Source: Intrasporangium sp. (lineage in GTDB: Bacteria > Actinomycetota > Actinomycetes > Actinomycetales > Dermatophilaceae). From it: DNA of 48,851 nucleotides. Where the stretch lies: NCBI RefSeq assembly GCF_030452765.1, contig NZ_JAKDLO010000007.1, forward strand, positions 1 through 48,851, given 5' to 3'. The position numbers were made by a program, and so were the translations under genes. The notes under the pieces are model-generated. The model made no database searches, was not told the origin of the DNA, and saw only the letters and a list, made by a program, of their open reading frames with translations. Below, one piece after another: positions 1 through 8,322 of this stretch (positions are counted from its first letter, which is position 1; each line of letters opens with the position of its first letter).

Positions 1-663
1 CACCAGACCGGGGGGCGGGGGCGGCTCGGCCGGGGCTGGCAGGTGCCGGACCGGGCAGCGGTCTCGATGTCCGTCTCGGTCCCCGCGGCCAGGTCGGCCG
101 ACCTGCCCTGGGTGCCCCTGCTCGCCGGGGTCGCCCTCAGCCGGGCCATCGGCACCGTCTCGGCCGCTTCAGGCCGGCCGCTCACCCCGAGGCTCAAGTG
201 GCCCAACGACGTCCTGATCGCCGACGACGGCGACCGCAAGGTCAGCGGCATCCTGTGCGAGCTGGTCGCCGACGGGACCGGGACGCACGTCGTCATCGGG
301 ACCGGCGTCAACGTGGACCAGGCGCGGGCCGAGCTGCCCGTCGCGACGGCCACCTCCCTGTCCCTCGCCGGTGCTCCGGTGGGCCGGGAGCAGCTCGTCA
401 TCGCCTACCTCGCCGAGCTGGGCAGGCTCTTCACGCCGGAGGCCACCGGTGAGCGAACGGCGGCGACAGCGGCATACCGAAGGCTGTGCAGCACCCTCGG
501 TCAACGGGTGCGTGTGCATCTGTCCGGTGGTGTGTTCGTCGAGGGGACGGCCACCGGCATCGGGACCGGGGCGACGCTGCTCGTCAGCACGACCGACGGC
601 AGGCGGGCCTTCGCTGCGGGGGACGTCGAGCACGTCCGGCGGCCGGACGGCGGGCTGGCATGA
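1..663 (+). CDS. birA: Biotin--[acetyl-CoA-carboxylase] ligase, 5' end outside window
   Basis: Transfers biotin through biotinyl-5'-AMP to the biotin carrier of acyl-CoA carboxylases in the cytoplasm. The reading frame is open from base 1 and begins inside the biotin/ATP-binding loop, with GRGRLGR at codons 7-13, so the start lies upstream of the window. KWPNDV and KVSGILCE follow, and the last ~50 residues form the small SH3-like C-terminal domain. No helix-turn-helix can be seen in the visible part; whether an N-terminal one exists cannot be judged. The gene stops 7 bases before the nucleotide cyclase gene. As I recall, birA beside a cyclase gene is also the Streptomyces arrangement, and birA near purK/purE occurs in mycobacteria. 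An internal ATG at base 61 is not the true start, because the conserved motif precedes it. Confidence 0.95.
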   Translation, partial: HQTGGRGRLGRGWQVPDRAAVSMSVSVPAARSADLPWVPLLAGVALSRAIGTVSAASGRPLTPRLKWPNDVLIADDGDRKVSGILCELVADGTGTHVVIGTGVNVDQARAELPVATATSLSLAGAPVGREQLVIAYLAELGRLFTPEATGERTAATAAYRRLCSTLGQRVRVHLSGGVFVEGTATGIGTGATLLVSTTDGRRAFAAGDVEHVRRPDGGLA

Positions 664-670
664 TCGAGGC

Positions 671-1711
671 ATGACGGAGCCGGACCGGCCGGAACCGGAC
701 TATCCCGAGGTCCTTCTCGGGCGGCCCCGGACCCTTCGCGGTCGCGATGTCAGCCGCGGCGCCGAGGTCTCGCTGGTGTCCGCGCGCAAGTTCTGGCACG
801 CTCTCGGCTTTCCCGTCGTCGCGGGCGACGACGTGATGTTCACCGAGGCCGACCGTGAGGCTCTCGCCTCCCTTACGGGTCTGGTCCGCGACGGCGCACT
901 CGACGAGCCGACAGCCCTGTCGCTGGCACGCGCCTTCGCCCGGTCCGCCGACCGCCTCGCCGGCTGGCAGTCACAGCTCATCGCCGAGGCGGTCGAGGAC
1001 GAGCTGACGGCTGGACGAGCCGCCGACACCGACCAGACCTTTCGGTTGCCGACCCTCGATGCGGCCACCGAGACCGCCCGGCGGATCGTGGACCTCAGCG
1101 ACCGGCTCGAGCCGCTTCTCGTCTACGCCTGGCGTCGCCACCTGAGCGCCACGGTGGCTCGGATGATCGCAGACGCGGAACCGGAGGAGTACGGGACGAC
1201 CAAGGTCAGGTCGGTGGGCTTCGCCGACCTCGTCAACTTCTCCGCCCTCGTCCGGAAGATGTCCGAGCGCGAGCTGGCTCGGCTCGTCCAGCGCTTCGAG
1301 GCCCTCTCGGCTGACGTCATCACGGCGCACGACGGTCGGCTGGTCAAGACCGTCGGGGACGAGGTGCTCTTCACGGCGGCGCCGGCCGCGCCGGCCGCGG
1401 CCATCGCGCTCGACCTCGTCGACGCGATCCAGGAGGACGACCTGCTGCCGGACGTGCGGGTCGGCGTGGCGCGTGGCCCGGTCGTCTCACGGATGGGCGA
1501 CATCTTCGGTACGACGGTCAACCGGGCCTCGCGGCTCACTGCTGCGGCCCCGGCCGGGACGGTCCTCGTCGACGGGCCCACGGCCCGTGAGCTCGCGGAG
1601 CTGTCCGGATTCGAGCTGCACGGCAGACGTCGGCGGGTGTTACGAGGCGTTGGGACGGTGACGCCCTCCGTGCTGCGGCGCGCCTCGAGCGGTGGTCGCC
1701 GGCCGGGGTGA
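671..1711 (+). CDS. Class III adenylate/guanylate cyclase with N-terminal regulatory domain
   Basis: Predicted to make cAMP from ATP in the cytoplasm. With the ATG at 671 it has 346 residues. The catalytic domain (about 180-340) keeps all canonical residues of a class III homodimer: metal aspartates D186 (VGFADLVNFS) and D230 (KTVGDEVLF), purine-specifying K226 and D277 (MGDIFG), and transition-state N284 and R288 (VNRASRL). The K/D pair predicts ATP over GTP. Residues 1-170 are soluble and helical with no membrane segment, resembling the N-terminal regulatory region of Rv1264-type cyclases, though that likeness is only a guess. The open frame extends back to 371 inside birA; I chose 671 because it follows the birA stop by 7 bases and the upstream part is only birA in another frame. 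No cAMP receptor gene is visible nearby. Confidence 0.9.
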   Translation: MTEPDRPEPDYPEVLLGRPRTLRGRDVSRGAEVSLVSARKFWHALGFPVVAGDDVMFTEADREALASLTGLVRDGALDEPTALSLARAFARSADRLAGWQSQLIAEAVEDELTAGRAADTDQTFRLPTLDAATETARRIVDLSDRLEPLLVYAWRRHLSATVARMIADAEPEEYGTTKVRSVGFADLVNFSALVRKMSERELARLVQRFEALSADVITAHDGRLVKTVGDEVLFTAAPAAPAAAIALDLVDAIQEDDLLPDVRVGVARGPVVSRMGDIFGTTVNRASRLTAAAPAGTVLVDGPTARELAELSGFELHGRRRRVLRGVGTVTPSVLRRASSGGRRPG

Positions 1712-1834
1712 GCCCGGGGCGCACCACCCCCGTCGCGTGGGCACCCTCTCCCGTCGGGCGGGCCTTCTCCCGGTGGAGTGGGCAGGTTCGTCCGTCACTG
1801 GCGGCTGCCTGTGCGCTGCGGGCCGCGCACTCGA

Positions 1835-1840
1835 TAGGCT
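1835..1840 (+). promoter_or_regulatory. Candidate -10 element upstream of the response regulator
   Basis: TAGGCT fits the actinobacterial TANNNT -10 consensus and lies in the 177-base gap before the response-regulator start at 1889, giving a leader of about 40 bases. No good -35 is visible. The rest of the gap shows nothing recognisable. Confidence 0.35.
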
Positions 1841-1888
1841 GCGCTCGGGGCCAACCGCGGGAAGTGGCATCGGAAGAGGAGCCTGACT

Positions 1889-2569
1889 GTGACTCGAGTG
1901 CTGTTGGCGGAGGACGACCCCACGATCTCCGAGCCACTGGCCCGAGCGCTCCGGCGGGAGGGGTATGACGTCGACGTCCGCGAGGACGGCGAGGCCGCGC
2001 TCGAGGGAGCCAAGGACAACCCCGACCTCGTCCTGCTCGACCTTGGGCTGCCACGGGTCGACGGGCTCGAGGTCTGCCGCCGGATCCGGGCGGAGGGCCG
2101 CAGCGTTCCCGTCCTCATCCTCACGGCGCGGGCCGACGAGGTCGACACCGTCGTCGGCCTCGATGCCGGTGCCGACGACTACGTGACCAAGCCGTTTCGC
2201 CTCGCTGAGCTGCTCGCCCGGGTGCGGGCGCTCTTGCGGCGCACGCCGAGCGAGCCAGTCCCGGCCTCGGGCGACCCGGTGCGGATCGACCCGGAGGGTC
2301 GGCGTGCCTGGTTCCATGACGACGAGCTGCAGCTGACGGCCAAGGAGTTCGACCTGCTGAGGGTGCTCCTCCGCGAGCAGGGCAGGGTCGTCTCGCGCGA
2401 GCAGCTCATGCGCGAGGTCTGGGACACCCACTGGCTCGGGTCGACCAAGACCCTCGACATGCACATCTCCGTCCTGCGTCGCAAGCTCGGCGACGGGGCG
2501 CAGGACCCGCGGTACATCGCCACCGTGCGTGGGGTCGGCTTCCGGTTCGACCAACCGGCAGCCGAGTGA
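1889..2569 (+). CDS. OmpR/PhoB-family response regulator
   Basis: A 226-residue two-component regulator that binds DNA after phosphorylation. The receiver domain (1-115) has the acidic pair D9/D10, phospho-acceptor D51 in LLDLGLP, switch T79 (ILTAR) and K101 (TKPF). The C-terminal winged helix (about 128-222) carries KEFDLLRVL, the usual helix-turn-helix and RGVGFRF. The GTG start is supported by a GAGGAG Shine-Dalgarno about 7 bases upstream. It overlaps the kinase gene downstream by four bases (GTGA), so the pair is translationally coupled and very likely cognate. Its target genes cannot be deduced; the GtrA and wall-polymer genes downstream make an envelope role plausible. Confidence 0.95.
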   Translation: MTRVLLAEDDPTISEPLARALRREGYDVDVREDGEAALEGAKDNPDLVLLDLGLPRVDGLEVCRRIRAEGRSVPVLILTARADEVDTVVGLDAGADDYVTKPFRLAELLARVRALLRRTPSEPVPASGDPVRIDPEGRRAWFHDDELQLTAKEFDLLRVLLREQGRVVSREQLMREVWDTHWLGSTKTLDMHISVLRRKLGDGAQDPRYIATVRGVGFRFDQPAAE

Positions 2570-3603
2570 GCGTGCGCCGCAAGCTCGACCGGATCGCCGC
2601 TGTCGGGGCCGGTGTCTCCGCCGGGACCGCGGCGCTGCTGGTCACCGGGGCCGGCTGGTGGATCCATGCGGGTGGCCCGGCGGCCTTCTCTTCGTGGTTC
2701 CAGCTCGGCACCGGGGTCGGGCTGGCTCGGGCGGCAGGTACCGTCATCGCCATCTTCCTGGTCGCGTGGGGCGCCGGCACGCTCGTGACCCTCCCGCTGA
2801 GACGGGACATCACGGCTGCCTCGGCCGATCTCGTCGAGCTCAGCCACCGGTTGGCTGCAGGTCAGGCGCGGCTGCGCCCGCTTCGGACGGGCATCGTCGA
2901 GCTCGATACGGTCTCGGAGGTCATCGCGCGGCGCGCCCACGACATGGCTCGATCGCTCGCGGAGGAGCGTGACTTCGCCTCCGACGCCTCGCACCAGCTC
3001 CGCACCCCGTTGACCGCGCTGCTCATGCGCCTCGAGGAGATCTCCGAGACGCACGAACCGGACGTCGCACGGGAAGAGGCGATGATCGCCATCGCCCAGG
3101 TCGAGCGCCTCACCCGGGTCGTCGACGACCTGCTCGGACGCAACCGAGCCGGCAACGGCGGCCGGCCGCCGGCGGTCTCGCTCGACTCGGTCATCGCGGC
3201 GCTCCAGCGCGAATGGCAGCCGGCCTTCGAGCAGGCCCGCCGGTCGGTCCACGTCCATGGCGAGCGGGGCCTGCTCGTACGGATGACCCCCGTCGCCCTG
3301 TCCCAGGTGCTCTCCACGCTGCTCGAGAACTCGCTCATGCACGGCCGTGGCACGGTCGAGGTGCAAGCACGCCGGTCCGGCCCCTCGGTCATCGTCGAGG
3401 TGAGCGACCAAGGCGATGGAGTGCCTCCCACCATGGCTCCGCACATCTTCGAGCGGTCGGTCAGTACCGGCACGAGCGGCAGTACCGGTCTCGGTCTGGC
3501 GCTGGCCCGCGACCTCGCCGAGGCCAACGGTGGCCGGCTCGACCTGGTCCAGGCCCAGCCACCCCGGTTCGCCATCTTCCTGTCCGAGGCGGTCGACCCC
3601 TGA
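2566..3603 (+). CDS. Sensor histidine kinase
   Basis: A 345-residue membrane kinase partnered with the preceding regulator. Two membrane segments (about 11-33 and 53-76) flank a very short external loop of some 20 residues, so it probably senses an intramembrane or membrane-proximal signal. A HAMP-like linker follows. The H-box FASDASHQLRTPL has phospho-acceptor H143, and the ATPase domain shows the N-box (LLENSLMHG), G1 (VSDQGDGVP), F-box (FERSVS) and G2 (STGLGLAL). The start is a GTG overlapping the regulator stop (GTGA). The architecture resembles small-loop actinobacterial kinases; the ligand is unknown. Confidence 0.93.
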   Translation: MSVRRKLDRIAAVGAGVSAGTAALLVTGAGWWIHAGGPAAFSSWFQLGTGVGLARAAGTVIAIFLVAWGAGTLVTLPLRRDITAASADLVELSHRLAAGQARLRPLRTGIVELDTVSEVIARRAHDMARSLAEERDFASDASHQLRTPLTALLMRLEEISETHEPDVAREEAMIAIAQVERLTRVVDDLLGRNRAGNGGRPPAVSLDSVIAALQREWQPAFEQARRSVHVHGERGLLVRMTPVALSQVLSTLLENSLMHGRGTVEVQARRSGPSVIVEVSDQGDGVPPTMAPHIFERSVSTGTSGSTGLGLALARDLAEANGGRLDLVQAQPPRFAIFLSEAVDP

Positions 3604-3683
3604 CGGCGCTCGCGCCCCCGTACATTGCGACGGCTTGTGTGGGCGGTGCACGGGGGGTTGCCCGTATGGGGCTGGTCTCGGGC

Positions 3684-3689
3684 TAGTCT
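3684..3689 (+). promoter_or_regulatory. Candidate leaderless -10 for the GtrA gene
   Basis: TAGTCT ends 6 bases before the GTG at 3696, so transcription would begin at or within a base of the start codon. No Shine-Dalgarno is present there. The same spacing recurs at five other genes in this window. Confidence 0.45.
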
Positions 3690-3695
3690 CGACAC

Positions 3696-4286
3696 GTGGG
3701 CCGGATCCGGGACTACGTGTTGGTGCGGCACCGGCACAACTGGTTGCTGTTTCTGCGTTTCGGCCTGGTCGGCGGGTCCGGTGTCCTGGTCAACATGATC
3801 GTCCTGATCCTGCTCAAACGGCTCGGCCCCGACCCGGACGGAGCAGCGGTCGGTATCCCGCTCACCGCCTTCAATGTTCGCTGGTACCACATCTACTCGA
3901 CCGTTGCCTTCCTCGTCGCAAACCTGTGGAACTTCCAGCTGAACCGGTCGTGGACCTTCCGGAGCGACCGACACCAAGCCTGGTGGCGCGAGTACTGGCC
4001 GTTCCTCGTCGTCGGGCTCATCGGGCAGGCGATCGGCCTGGTCCTGCTGACCCTGCTCATGCATCCGGGGTCGTTCCTCGCGTTGCCACCCGCGGTGCTG
4101 GACGACTCGACCGGCCTGCGGACGCGGCTCTACTGGGCCCAGCTCATCGTGATCGGCGTGGTCACGCCGGTGTCGTTCGTGCTGAACAAGCTCTGGACTT
4201 TCGCTGCCGTGCGGGCGCCCCGTCCGACTCCTGGTGGCCCCGGCCGGGGCGCCGACTCGACGACTACCCTTGGTCGTCGTGACTGA
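3696..4286 (+). CDS. GtrA-family polytopic membrane protein
   Basis: A 196-residue protein with four predicted membrane helices (about 15-40, 65-85, 100-122, 143-168). It shows the family signatures FLRFGLVGGSGVLVN near the N-terminus, NFQLNRSWTF before the second half and VLNKLWTF at the end of the last helix. GtrA proteins are thought to move polyprenyl-phosphate-linked sugars across the membrane for cell-wall or O-antigen glycosylation. The C-terminal 25 residues are rich in proline and glycine and overlap the probable start of purK. A GtrA-like gene next to purK is, as I recall, also found in mycobacteria (Rv3277). Which sugar lipid it handles is unknown; the glycosyltransferases downstream are candidate partners. 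Confidence 0.9.
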   Translation: MGRIRDYVLVRHRHNWLLFLRFGLVGGSGVLVNMIVLILLKRLGPDPDGAAVGIPLTAFNVRWYHIYSTVAFLVANLWNFQLNRSWTFRSDRHQAWWREYWPFLVVGLIGQAIGLVLLTLLMHPGSFLALPPAVLDDSTGLRTRLYWAQLIVIGVVTPVSFVLNKLWTFAAVRAPRPTPGGPGRGADSTTTLGRRD

Positions 4287-5469
4287 GCCGAAGCGCACGC
4301 CCGGAGGTTTCCCCGTCGTCGGAGTCGTCGGTGGCGGGCAGCTGGCGCGGATGATGCAGGGACCCGCGATCGAGCTCGGCATCCAGCTGTCGGTCCTCGC
4401 CGAGGACGCTTACGCGGCAGCGGCACTCGCGATTCCGTCCGCCCCGGTCGGCGAACACACCGACCTGCACGCGGTGCGGTCCTTCGCCGCATCCTGCGAC
4501 GTGCTCACCTTCGACCACGAGCACGTGCCCCCGTCGCTGCTCGGGGCGCTCGAGGCGGATGGCGTCGTGATGCACCCGACACCGGCCGCGTTGCGGCACG
4601 CCCAGGACAAGCTCGTCATGCGCCGCCGGCTGAGCGCAATGGGCATCGCCTGCCCGCGGTGGACGGTTGCCCGGACGGCCCACGACGTCACCGCGTTCGG
4701 CGAGGAGGTCGGCTGGCCCGTCGTGGCGAAGACCCCACGAGGCGGGTATGACGGCAAGGGGGTCCTGCTCGTCGGCTCGGTCGACGAGCTGACCGGGTGG
4801 CTCGAACGGGTCGGCGCGCCCGGGCCCCTCGAGGAAGGAGTGCTCCTCGAGGAGCGTGTCGACTTCGTCCGTGAGCTCGCGGTGCTCGTCGCCCGCAGCC
4901 CGTCGGGACAGGCTGCGGCGTGGCCCGTCGTCGAGACGGTGCAGACCGAGGGCATCTGCACGGAGGTGCTGGCGCCGGCCCCCGGCCTGGACCCGCCGCT
5001 GGCGTCGCTCGTGACGCAGGCGGCGCTGCGGATCGCCGGTGAGCTGGGCGTGACGGGCGTGCTCGCGGTGGAGATGTTCGAGGTGGGACTCGCGGGATAC
5101 TCGCCGTACGTCGTCAACGAGCTGGCCATGCGACCGCACAACTCGGGCCACTGGAGCATGGACGGGGCCGTCACCGGTCAGTTCGAGCAGCACCTGCGGG
5201 CGGTGCTCGACCTGCCCCTCGGGGACCCTCGACCGCGGGCGCCGTGGACGGTCATGGCCAACGTGCTCGGCGGCCAGGACGATGAGCTCTACCCGGCGTA
5301 CCGACACATCATGGCGCGCGACCCCGCGGCCAAGATCCACGTGTATGGCAAGGGGGTTCGGCCGAGCCGGAAGATCGGGCACGTCAATGTCAGCTCCGAC
5401 GACCTGCAGGTGGCTCGCGAGCGGGCGGGCCACGCAGCGGACTACCTGACGGGCCTGGTGAGGGAGTGA
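4279..5469 (+). CDS. purK: N5-carboxyaminoimidazole ribonucleotide synthase
   Basis: ATP-grasp enzyme of purine biosynthesis that converts AIR, bicarbonate and ATP to N5-CAIR, 396 residues from the chosen start. The N-terminus has the [10 protein letters not shown] nucleotide-fold loop, FDHEHVP is the PurK-type acidic motif, [12 protein letters not shown] is the ATP-grasp glycine loop, and [13 protein letters not shown] is the catalytic and metal region. I chose the GTG at 4279, which overlaps the end of the GtrA gene and starts just before the conserved fold; the GTG at 4234 or the TTG at 4270 would add 9-45 bases. It is coupled to purE by a GTGA overlap. Confidence 0.95.
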   Translation: MTEPKRTPGGFPVVGVVGGGQLARMMQGPAIELGIQLSVLAEDAYAAAALAIPSAPVGEHTDLHAVRSFAASCDVLTFDHEHVPPSLLGALEADGVVMHPTPAALRHAQDKLVMRRRLSAMGIACPRWTVARTAHDVTAFGEEVGWPVVAKTPRGGYDGKGVLLVGSVDELTGWLERVGAPGPLEEGVLLEERVDFVRELAVLVARSPSGQAAAWPVVETVQTEGICTEVLAPAPGLDPPLASLVTQAALRIAGELGVTGVLAVEMFEVGLAGYSPYVVNELAMRPHNSGHWSMDGAVTGQFEQHLRAVLDLPLGDPRPRAPWTVMANVLGGQDDELYPAYRHIMARDPAAKIHVYGKGVRPSRKIGHVNVSSDDLQVARERAGHAADYLTGLVRE

Positions 5470-6017
5470 GCGTGGTGGACGCAGAGACACGCAAACCTGG
5501 CAGCGGCGCTGTCGTCGGGATCGTCATGGGCAGCGACAGTGACTGGCCAGTCATGCGCGCGGCGGCACAGGCGTTGCAGGAGTTCTCGATCCCTTTCGAG
5601 GCCGACGTCGTGTCCGCGCACCGGATGCCGGAGGAGATGATCGCCTACGGGCAGCAGGCCGCGGGCCGGGGCCTGCGGGTCCTCATCGCCGGAGCCGGGG
5701 GGGCGGCGCACCTGCCGGGGATGCTCGCGTCGGTGACCTCACTGCCGGTCATCGGGGTACCGGTGCCGCTGAAGTACCTGGACGGCATGGACTCCCTGCT
5801 CTCGATCGTGCAGATGCCGGCGGGGGTGCCGGTCGCGACGGTGTCGATCGGCGGTGCCCGGAACGCCGGGCTGCTCGCGGCGCGGATCATCGGCTCGGCC
5901 GGTGACGAGCTGGGGGTGGCGGTACGTCGTCGCATGACGCAGTTCCGGTCGGACCTGCGTGACCAGGCCCACGCCAAGGGCGCGTCGTTGCGGGCCGAGG
6001 TCACCCGCGAGCTTTGA
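5466..6017 (+). CDS. purE: N5-CAIR mutase (class I PurE)
   Basis: Converts N5-CAIR to CAIR, the step after PurK. It has 183 residues, with the class I signatures [10 protein letters not shown] (phosphate loop), SAHRMPE (catalytic histidine), [11 protein letters not shown] and [11 protein letters not shown]. Class I fits the presence of purK. The GTG at 5466 overlaps the purK stop by four bases; a second GTG at 5472 is an alternative. The C-terminal tail of about 25 residues is charged and probably helical. Nothing unusual is seen. Confidence 0.96.
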   Translation: MSVVDAETRKPGSGAVVGIVMGSDSDWPVMRAAAQALQEFSIPFEADVVSAHRMPEEMIAYGQQAAGRGLRVLIAGAGGAAHLPGMLASVTSLPVIGVPVPLKYLDGMDSLLSIVQMPAGVPVATVSIGGARNAGLLAARIIGSAGDELGVAVRRRMTQFRSDLRDQAHAKGASLRAEVTREL

Positions 6018-6075
6018 CCGCCTCCCCGTCGAGTCCGAAGGTCCCCGGGAGCCCGCCGCCGGCAGCTGCGTCTTC

Positions 6076-6540
6076 TCAGTCGGTGACAGCGCCTGCACCG
6101 TCACCGGGGACGAGTCTGGGGTACTCGATCTTCGGGCACGTGTCCATGACCACGTGAAGGCCGGCGGCTTCGGCGCGTGCGGCGGCGTCCTCGTCGAGCA
6201 CGCCGAGCTGCAGCCACAGCGACTCGATCCCGAGGCGTTCCTGCTGCTCGATCGCCTCGTCGACGAGCGATCCGACATGCGAGCTGTTGACGAAGAAGTC
6301 CACCACGTTGACCTTCGTGTCGTCAGGGATGTCGGCAAGGGAGGCAAAGCCCTTCTCTCCGTGCACGACGTCGGCTCTGGGGTGGATCGGGATGAGCTGC
6401 ATGCCGAGCTCTCGCTGCAGCCAGCGGGAGACGCCGTATGCAGTGCGGTCGGGATTGTCTCCCAGACCGACGACGGCCCACGTGGCCGGCGTCGCGAGTA
6501 GGTCCCGGACGACGGCTGGATCGTTGTGATGCGGCGTCAT
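6076..6540 (-). CDS. CoA-binding domain protein (YccU type)
   Basis: A small soluble Rossmann-fold protein of 154 residues. WAVVGLGDNPDRTAYGVS holds the nucleotide-binding glycines, followed by IPIHPRADVVHGEKGFASL, the DFFVNSS strand end and the C-terminal MDTCPKIEYPRL. Proteins of this family bind CoA in vitro; the cellular role is unknown. I chose the ATG at 6540 because GAGGA lies 8 bases upstream; a GTG (6555) and an ATG (6549) in frame are alternatives. It converges with purE across 58 bases that show no clear terminator, and diverges from the oxidoreductase gene. Confidence 0.85.
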   Translation of the reverse strand: MTPHHNDPAVVRDLLATPATWAVVGLGDNPDRTAYGVSRWLQRELGMQLIPIHPRADVVHGEKGFASLADIPDDTKVNVVDFFVNSSHVGSLVDEAIEQQERLGIESLWLQLGVLDEDAAARAEAAGLHVVMDTCPKIEYPRLVPGDGAGAVTD

Positions 6541-6572
6541 GGGGCCCATCCTCACATGCAGGCGGCTGGACC

Positions 6573-6636
6573 GCTCGACCGGGAGGTGGTGCCCACTGGA
6601 CCGAGACCTGGTGCCGGCTCGACCCGGAGGTGGTGC
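6573..6636. repeat. Imperfect 20-base direct repeat, 44-base period, in a divergent promoter region
   Basis: The 20 bases at 6573-6592 recur at 6617-6636 with one mismatch; both contain GGAGGTGGTGC. The copies lie between the divergent CoA-binding and LLM oxidoreductase genes. A 44-base period is about four helical turns, as expected for paired operator half-sites, but local duplication is equally possible. Confidence 0.5.
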
Positions 6637-6653
6637 GTGCGAGGATGGCGTTC

Positions 6654-7673
6654 ATGCGTTTCGGAATCTTCGTGCCACAGGGCTGGCGGATGGACCTGGT
6701 CGGCATCGAACCCGAGCAGCAGTGGGACGCCATGAACGGACTGGCACGCTACGTCGACCAGGGCGAGGCCTTCGAGTCGATCTGGGTCTTCGATCACTTC
6801 CACACCGTGCCGGCGCCGAGCGAAGAGGCCACCCACGAGGCCTGGGCGCTCATGGCGGGCCTCGCCGCGACGACCAGCAGGGTGCGTCTCGGCCAGATGT
6901 GCACGTGCATCAGCTACCGTCACCCGACCTACCTCGCCAAGGCCGCCGCGACCATCGACCACATCTCCGGAGGCCGCCTCGAGATGGGCATCGGCGCAGG
7001 CTGGTACGAGCAGGAATGGCGTGCCTACGGCTACGGGTTCCCACCGGCCCGGGAGCGGCTCGGCCGGCTCCGCGAAGGCGTCGCGATCCTGCGGGAGATG
7101 TGGACCACCGGACGCGCCACCCTGGACGGCGACTACTACCAGGTCGAGCAGGCCCGCTGCTACCCGCGCCCCCTCCAGGGGACGGTGGCCCCGGGGAGCG
7201 AGCTGAACGGCATACCGATGTGGATCGCCGGCGGTGGCGAGAAGGTCACGCTCAAGATCGTGGCTCGCTACGCGGACTACGCGAACGTCGACGGGACGCC
7301 GGACGTTTTCGCCCGCAAGAGCGAGGTGCTGCGGGAGCACTGCGAGGCTGTCGGCCGCGACTTCGGCTCGATCGTCCGCACCGCCGACTACAACGTCTTC
7401 ATCGCCGAGACCGAGTCCGAGCTGGACGAGCGATTCCGGTTCTAGGCCGACACCCTGCGCCGCGGCGGCATCCCCGAGCGGAAGGTCGAGCGCAACGTCG
7501 AGGCGATGCGTCGAGGCCCGGCGGTCGGGACCCCTGAGCAGATCATCGAGACGTTCCGAGGGCTGGCCGAGTTGGGCCTGGCCTACGCGATCACGAACTT
7601 CTTCGAGGCGGCCTACGACCGGTCCGGGATCGACCTGTTCACCTCGCAGGTGGTGCCGGCCCTGCGCGCCTGA
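6654..7673 (+). pseudogene. F420-dependent LLM-class oxidoreductase interrupted by an in-frame TAG
   Basis: A TIM-barrel luciferase-like oxidoreductase resembling the TIGR03560 group; these use coenzyme F420 on mostly unknown substrates. From the ATG at 6654 (GAGG 9 bases upstream) the frame runs RFGIFVPQGW, WVFDHF, GQMCTCISYRHP, DHISGGRLEMGIGAGWYEQE and MWIAGGGEK to a TAG at 7443-7445 (residue 264). The same frame then continues for 75 sense codons to a TGA at 7671, with family-typical C-terminal sequence (GTPEQIIETFRGLAELG, then ITNFFEA). One nonsense change therefore removes the last strand-helix units of the barrel. Codon use is unchanged past the stop, so the change is recent, a sequencing error, or read through. 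An in-frame ATG at 6645 is an alternative start. Confidence 0.85.
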
Positions 7674-7693
7674 GGGACCGCCCGCCGGCGCGG

Positions 7694-8305
7694 TCACAGC
7701 TTGCGCAGGCGATAGATGCAGGGCCGCGCCCGCGCCGCGGGGCCCCGGGCGCCCGCCGGAATCTCGAGCGCCACGTCGTCGACGAGGCGCCACCCGTGGT
7801 AGGCGGCCACGATGTCGTCCCGGGTGGCACCCCGCGGGCCGGGTCCGGCCATCGGGTGGAATGCGACCATGACGAGAGTCGCCCCCGACCTGGCGATCTC
7901 GCTCTCGGCACGGACGACCCGGGTGCGATCCCCGTCTGACATCCCGTGGAAGCAGCCGCCGTCGAGCAGCAGATCCGCGCCGGGCGCGACGAGGTGGTCG
8001 AGCCGGCCCACGTCGCCTTCGACGAAGTCGACCTGCACGCGGTGCTCCTGCGCGCGCTGCCGCGCCAGGGCCAGCGCCTTCGGGACCGCATCGACGCCGG
8101 TCACCTGCCAGCCACGCTGGGCGAGCGCGATCGAGTAGCGCCCCTTCCCGCAGCCGACGTCGACCGCCCGCCCGTGCGGGGGCGGCTCGCCGTTCTCCTG
8201 CGCGGCGAGAACGCCGAGGACCTGGTCGCCCTCGCCCGGGACGGTCTCGCTCTGGTCCCAGGGCGTGAAGCCGATCGCGTACGCCAACCTGTAGAACCAC
8301 GACAT
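7694..8305 (-). CDS. SAM-dependent methyltransferase, co-transcribed with metY
   Basis: A class I methyltransferase of 203 residues. Motif I is AVDVGCGKGRYSIAL (46-60), an acidic residue after strand 2 lies in VTGVDAVPKAL, and DFVEGDVGRLD and LLLDGGCFHGM are motifs II and III. The start is an ATG preceded by CGGAGG at good spacing; an open frame upstream of it is only metY read out of frame. It begins 17 bases after the metY stop and has no promoter of its own, so it should share the SAM-IV-controlled transcript. The substrate is unknown; the TehB/UbiG-like fold allows small-molecule targets such as thiols or metalloids. Confidence 0.85.
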   Translation of the reverse strand: MSWFYRLAYAIGFTPWDQSETVPGEGDQVLGVLAAQENGEPPPHGRAVDVGCGKGRYSIALAQRGWQVTGVDAVPKALALARQRAQEHRVQVDFVEGDVGRLDHLVAPGADLLLDGGCFHGMSDGDRTRVVRAESEIARSGATLVMVAFHPMAGPGPRGATRDDIVAAYHGWRLVDDVALEIPAGARGPAARARPCIYRLRKL

Positions 8306-8322
8306 GTGCTGCCTCCGACGGG

